From positions 83,480 to 147,479 of the forward strand of contig JADCGR010000006.1 in the NCBI GenBank assembly GCA_020248905.1: a stretch of 64,000 nt of DNA, read 5' to 3'. Positions 61,328-64,000 of this stretch are shown here, in pieces. The stretch is from Curvibacter sp. (lineage in GTDB: Bacteria; Pseudomonadota; Gammaproteobacteria; Burkholderiales; Burkholderiaceae_C). Both the position numbers and the translations under genes were made by a program. The notes under the pieces are model-generated. The model saw only the letters and a program-made list of their open reading frames with translations. It ran no database searches and was not told where the DNA came from. The number at the start of each line of letters is the position of its first letter. Position 1 is the first letter of the stretch.

Positions 61328-62248
61328 ATGCCCATCAATTTGACCCGCTTCGACCTGGTCACGTTGCGTTTGTTTGTCCTGGTGGTCGACGGTGGCAGCT
61401 TGACCGCAGGTGCGGCGGAGTTCGGCATCTCGGTGGCTGCCGCCAGCAAGCGTGTCATCGAACTGGAGTCTCGCGTGGGCCAAACGCTGCTGGAGCGCAG
61501 CCAACGCGGCATCGTGCCAACGGCAGCGGGCCGTACGCTGCAGCGGCACGCGATTGAACTGTTGGGCCGGCTGCAGCAGCTGGCGGTGGCGATGGATGAC
61601 TACAAGCTGGGTGCCGGTGGCCATCTGCGCCTGTGGGCCAACACCTCGGCGTTCAGCGGATTCCTGCCTGACCTGCTCGCTGTTTACATGAAGGCCCACC
61701 CGGACGTGGTGATCGACCTCGAAGACGCGTTCAGCGAAGATGCCGCTCGCGCCGTGGTCTCTGGCGCCGCAGAACTGGGCGTCATCGGCGAAAACACACT
61801 GACCGACGGACTGCAAAGCATCATCTGCGACACGGACGAGCTGGTATTGCTCGTGCCAGCCACCCACCGTCTGGGGCGTCTGAAGCGCGTAGGGCTGGCG
61901 CAGGCGCTCGAGCACGACCTCGTGGCGCTGGGCCACGCGACATCACTGATGCGTCATATCGCATCTGCGGCCGAGGCGGCCGGCTGCCGAATGCGCATCC
62001 GCGTGCAGGTGCGCAGTTTCGACGCCCTGTCCCGCATGGTCGCGGCCGGCCTCGGGGTGGCTATCCTGCCGCGCGCGGGCGCCGCCCCGCACGCGGTGGC
62101 CATGGGTCTGCGCCTGGTGCCGTTGGAAGGAGCCTGGGTGCAGCGCCGGCTGCGTCTGGCCATGCGTGATCGCCAGCAACTTTCGGGGCCGGCGCGGGCT
62201 TTCGTCGAACTGGTCGAGCGGCGCGCAGGTGCCGCCCGCACTGCCTGA
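61328..62248 (+). CDS. LysR family transcriptional regulator
   Basis: MPINLTRFDLVTLRLFVLVVDGGSLTAGAAEFGISVAAASKRVIELESRVGQTLLERSQRGIVPTAAG. Confidence 0.93.
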   Translation: MPINLTRFDLVTLRLFVLVVDGGSLTAGAAEFGISVAAASKRVIELESRVGQTLLERSQRGIVPTAAGRTLQRHAIELLGRLQQLAVAMDDYKLGAGGHLRLWANTSAFSGFLPDLLAVYMKAHPDVVIDLEDAFSEDAARAVVSGAAELGVIGENTLTDGLQSIICDTDELVLLVPATHRLGRLKRVGLAQALEHDLVALGHATSLMRHIASAAEAAGCRMRIRVQVRSFDALSRMVAAGLGVAILPRAGAAPHAVAMGLRLVPLEGAWVQRRLRLAMRDRQQLSGPARAFVELVERRAGAARTA

Positions 62249-62279
62249 ATTCGACGCCTGCGCGCCGACCAGACTGCGT

Positions 62280-62570
62280 TCACTTCGCCTCCGGTCGCCC
62301 GTAGATGGCGGTAAAGTCGGCCTTGCCCAAAGCGCCAGTGAGTGCGTCCGGGTCATACAGCGTCATTGCAAGGCTCTTGATGCCGACAGGCGCACCGCTC
62401 CACTGCAGCGCCGGTGACTTGTCTTCCCCTGAGCTGCCGAAGCCATTGAACTCGAGCTTCTTGTCGATCTGGCTGCCCGCCTTGATGTCCGGGCTGCTGA
62501 GTTGGAAGCCAGCGGCGTTGGTGATCGTCGACAGGCTGATCAGCGCAGCAGCGAATGAGGTTTGTTTCAC
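62280..62570 (-). pseudogene. YbhB/YbcL (PEBP) family protein, internally truncated
   Basis: MKQTSFAAALISLSTITNAAGFQLSSPDIKAGSQIDKKLEFNGFGSSGEDKSPALQWSGAPVGIKSLAMTLYDPDALTGALGKADFTAIYGRPEAK: N-terminal half joined directly to the last ~15 residues of the family. Confidence 0.75.
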
Positions 62571-62706
62571 AACACTTTCCAGGGCAAGTTAAGGAGCACT
62601 GAGGATGCGGGGAGCCCGGGGTCAGGCCTTACATTTGACATCCCAAGCCCCGGGCGACAAACATTTGCATCAAAGGGCTGCCCCGACTTGATCAACATAG
62701 ATCAGG

Positions 62707-62722
62707 TGCGTCAATTGATGCA
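62707..62722. promoter_or_regulatory. Near-perfect 16 bp palindrome TGCGTCAATTGATGCA
   Basis: Only one mismatched pair; intergenic, next to the MITE. Confidence 0.3.
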
Positions 62723-62750
62723 TCACTGCGCCGATGACGACCTTTGGGGC

Positions 62751-63040
62751 CTAGGGAAGGTCTGAACAAGTCGCGCCGCGCGCGGCGTGGATTTTGGGGG
62801 GATAAACCGCAAGGCGCAAAACCAGGCCCCCGAAGGGGTTTGGCCCAGAGCAAACGCGGTCGCGTTTGCGGGCCAATAGGGCCGGACCGGCGGGCACATC
62901 CGGCCGGATGCGCCGACGGGCCCTTTGCCCGCCCAATCGCTTGCGTGTGCCTGCGGGCACACGACGCGCGATGCGGGCGGTCAAATCATCCCGTTCTTTA
63001 CTCGAACGCGCATGGTGGGACTTGTTCAGACCTTCCCTAG
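62751..63040. mobile_element. MITE-like element with IS5-type termini and CTAG target duplication
   Basis: Perfect inverted 22-mers CTAGGGAAGGTCTGAACAAGTC (62751-62772) and GACTTGTTCAGACCTTCCCTAG (63019-63040); no transposase; internal hairpins at 62850-62869 and 62944-62963. Confidence 0.85.
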
Positions 63041-63106
63041 CCTGCCAGCCTCAATCGGTCACCAGCCGCGCGGCCAAGTCAGCGCTGACAGTGAAGAGCC
63101 CGGGAT

Positions 63107-63415
63107 TCACAGATCAGCAAAGTTGCTGATCCTGACAGCACCATCCGGGAAGCGGGCCACGACCTCCAGTTGCCCACCCATAGCCTCGATGTGACTGCGC
63201 AGCGTTGAAAGATACATGTCCGTTCGCTTCTCCAGCTTGGCAATGGAGGGCTGTTGTACGTGCAGCACTTCGGCCAGCATCTTTTGCGACAGCCCGCGCG
63301 CCTGGCGCAGCTCGTTGAGCGGCATTTCTGCAAGCATGGCCTGCGCCTTGGCCGCAGCCCGTCCTTGAGACTGGGGCGACATTTGCTGCCGCAGTTCAGA
63401 GAATTTCTTAGCCAC
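63107..63415 (-). CDS. XRE family HTH antitoxin (HigA-like)
   Basis: MLAEMPLNELRQARGLSQKMLAEVLHVQQPSIAKLEKRTDMYLSTLRSHIEAMGGQLEVVARFPDGAVRI. Confidence 0.88.
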   Translation of the reverse strand: MAKKFSELRQQMSPQSQGRAAAKAQAMLAEMPLNELRQARGLSQKMLAEVLHVQQPSIAKLEKRTDMYLSTLRSHIEAMGGQLEVVARFPDGAVRISNFADL

Positions 63416-63773
63416 TGATCAGCCCTTCCTTTCGAAGTTGCTCCAGATGTTCGTCATAAAGTGCATCGGCAATGGGCACATGAATGTCGTACCACCGATC
63501 GTCTCCCGTCTTGTCCCCGCCGATGAGCAAGATGGCTGAGCGACGCGGATCAAACGCATAAAGGGTTCGCAATGGGCGTCCCTTGTGTTGAGTGCGAAGT
63601 TCGCGCATGTGACCGTGCCTTGATCCGTTGATTGCGCTGCTGTGCGGGAAGCCCAAATTGGGGCCACGAGCCTCCAGCAGCCGTACCGTCGCATCCAGCG
63701 ACTCCTGTTCGTCCTCAGACAGGCTGGCCCACCATATGCCGAAATCATCGGTGTATTCGACATCCCAATGCAT
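63408..63773 (-). CDS. RelE/HigB-like toxin
   Basis: MHWDVEYTDDFGIWWASLSEDEQESLDATVRLLEARGPNLGFPHSSAINGSRHGHMRELRTQHKGRPLRTLYAFDPRRSAILLIGGDKTGDDRWY; overlaps the antitoxin start. Confidence 0.88.
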   Translation of the reverse strand: MHWDVEYTDDFGIWWASLSEDEQESLDATVRLLEARGPNLGFPHSSAINGSRHGHMRELRTQHKGRPLRTLYAFDPRRSAILLIGGDKTGDDRWYDIHVPIADALYDEHLEQLRKEGLISG

Positions 63774-63841
63774 GGAGGAAGTATGCCTTTGACGGAATAT
63801 CTCGTCAAGGCAGTGCCAATCCTGATGCAAGCCTGCGCCTG

Positions 63842-64000
63842 ACGCCATGGCGACTCGTCGCCATCGCCCGCTCGGTCTATGGCGACTCCAGCCTGTGGTA
63901 CCTGGTGGCCGATGCCAACGGCCTCTCCAGCGACCGCGAGCTGCGCGTGGGCCAGACCCTCAACGTGCCCAGCCGCGTGACGGGCGGCGCCAACAACAGC
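63842..64000 (+). other. LysM-domain coding fragment, 5'-truncated, continues past right edge
   Basis: RLVAIARSVYGDSSLWYLVADANGLSSDRELRVGQTLNVPSRVTGGANNS in frame to the window end; no convincing start or conserved upstream sequence. Confidence 0.6.

Noticed and set aside
62680-62722. FNR box near TTGATCAACATAGATCAGG
   Set aside because: Half-sites are spaced 8 bp rather than 4 bp, so it does not match the FNR consensus; only the adjacent palindrome is recorded.

Overview
Roughly 65-70% GC betaproteobacterial (Burkholderiales/Comamonadaceae-like) chromosomal DNA. Most of the window is housekeeping: the complete F1Fo ATP synthase operon (atpIBEFHAGDC), lipB/lipA, pilT/pilU, psd, purU, rsmI/yraN, ptsI/ptsH/EIIA, an RND efflux operon with its TetR regulator, lrgAB, glcD, tRNA-Arg(CCG), and several transporters and aminotransferases. 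Accessory or unusual parts are: (i) a copper-handling cluster at the left edge, with an MbnP/MbnH-type pair, a PCu(A)C-like protein that appears to have lost its canonical Met/His ligands, and a DUF2946-like protein; (ii) a lower-GC two-gene islet at 12.6-14.5 kb encoding a predicted papain/C39-like cysteine peptidase and a 63-72 aa partner, with an intrinsic terminator whose U-tract directly abuts the peptidase AUG; (iii) a right-hand region (58.5-64 kb) with decayed genes, a ~290 bp IS5-like MITE with perfect 22 bp inverted repeats, a RelE/HigB-HigA type toxin-antitoxin pair and a truncated LysM-gene fragment. All calls come from reading the sequence and the supplied ORF translations; no database search was run.
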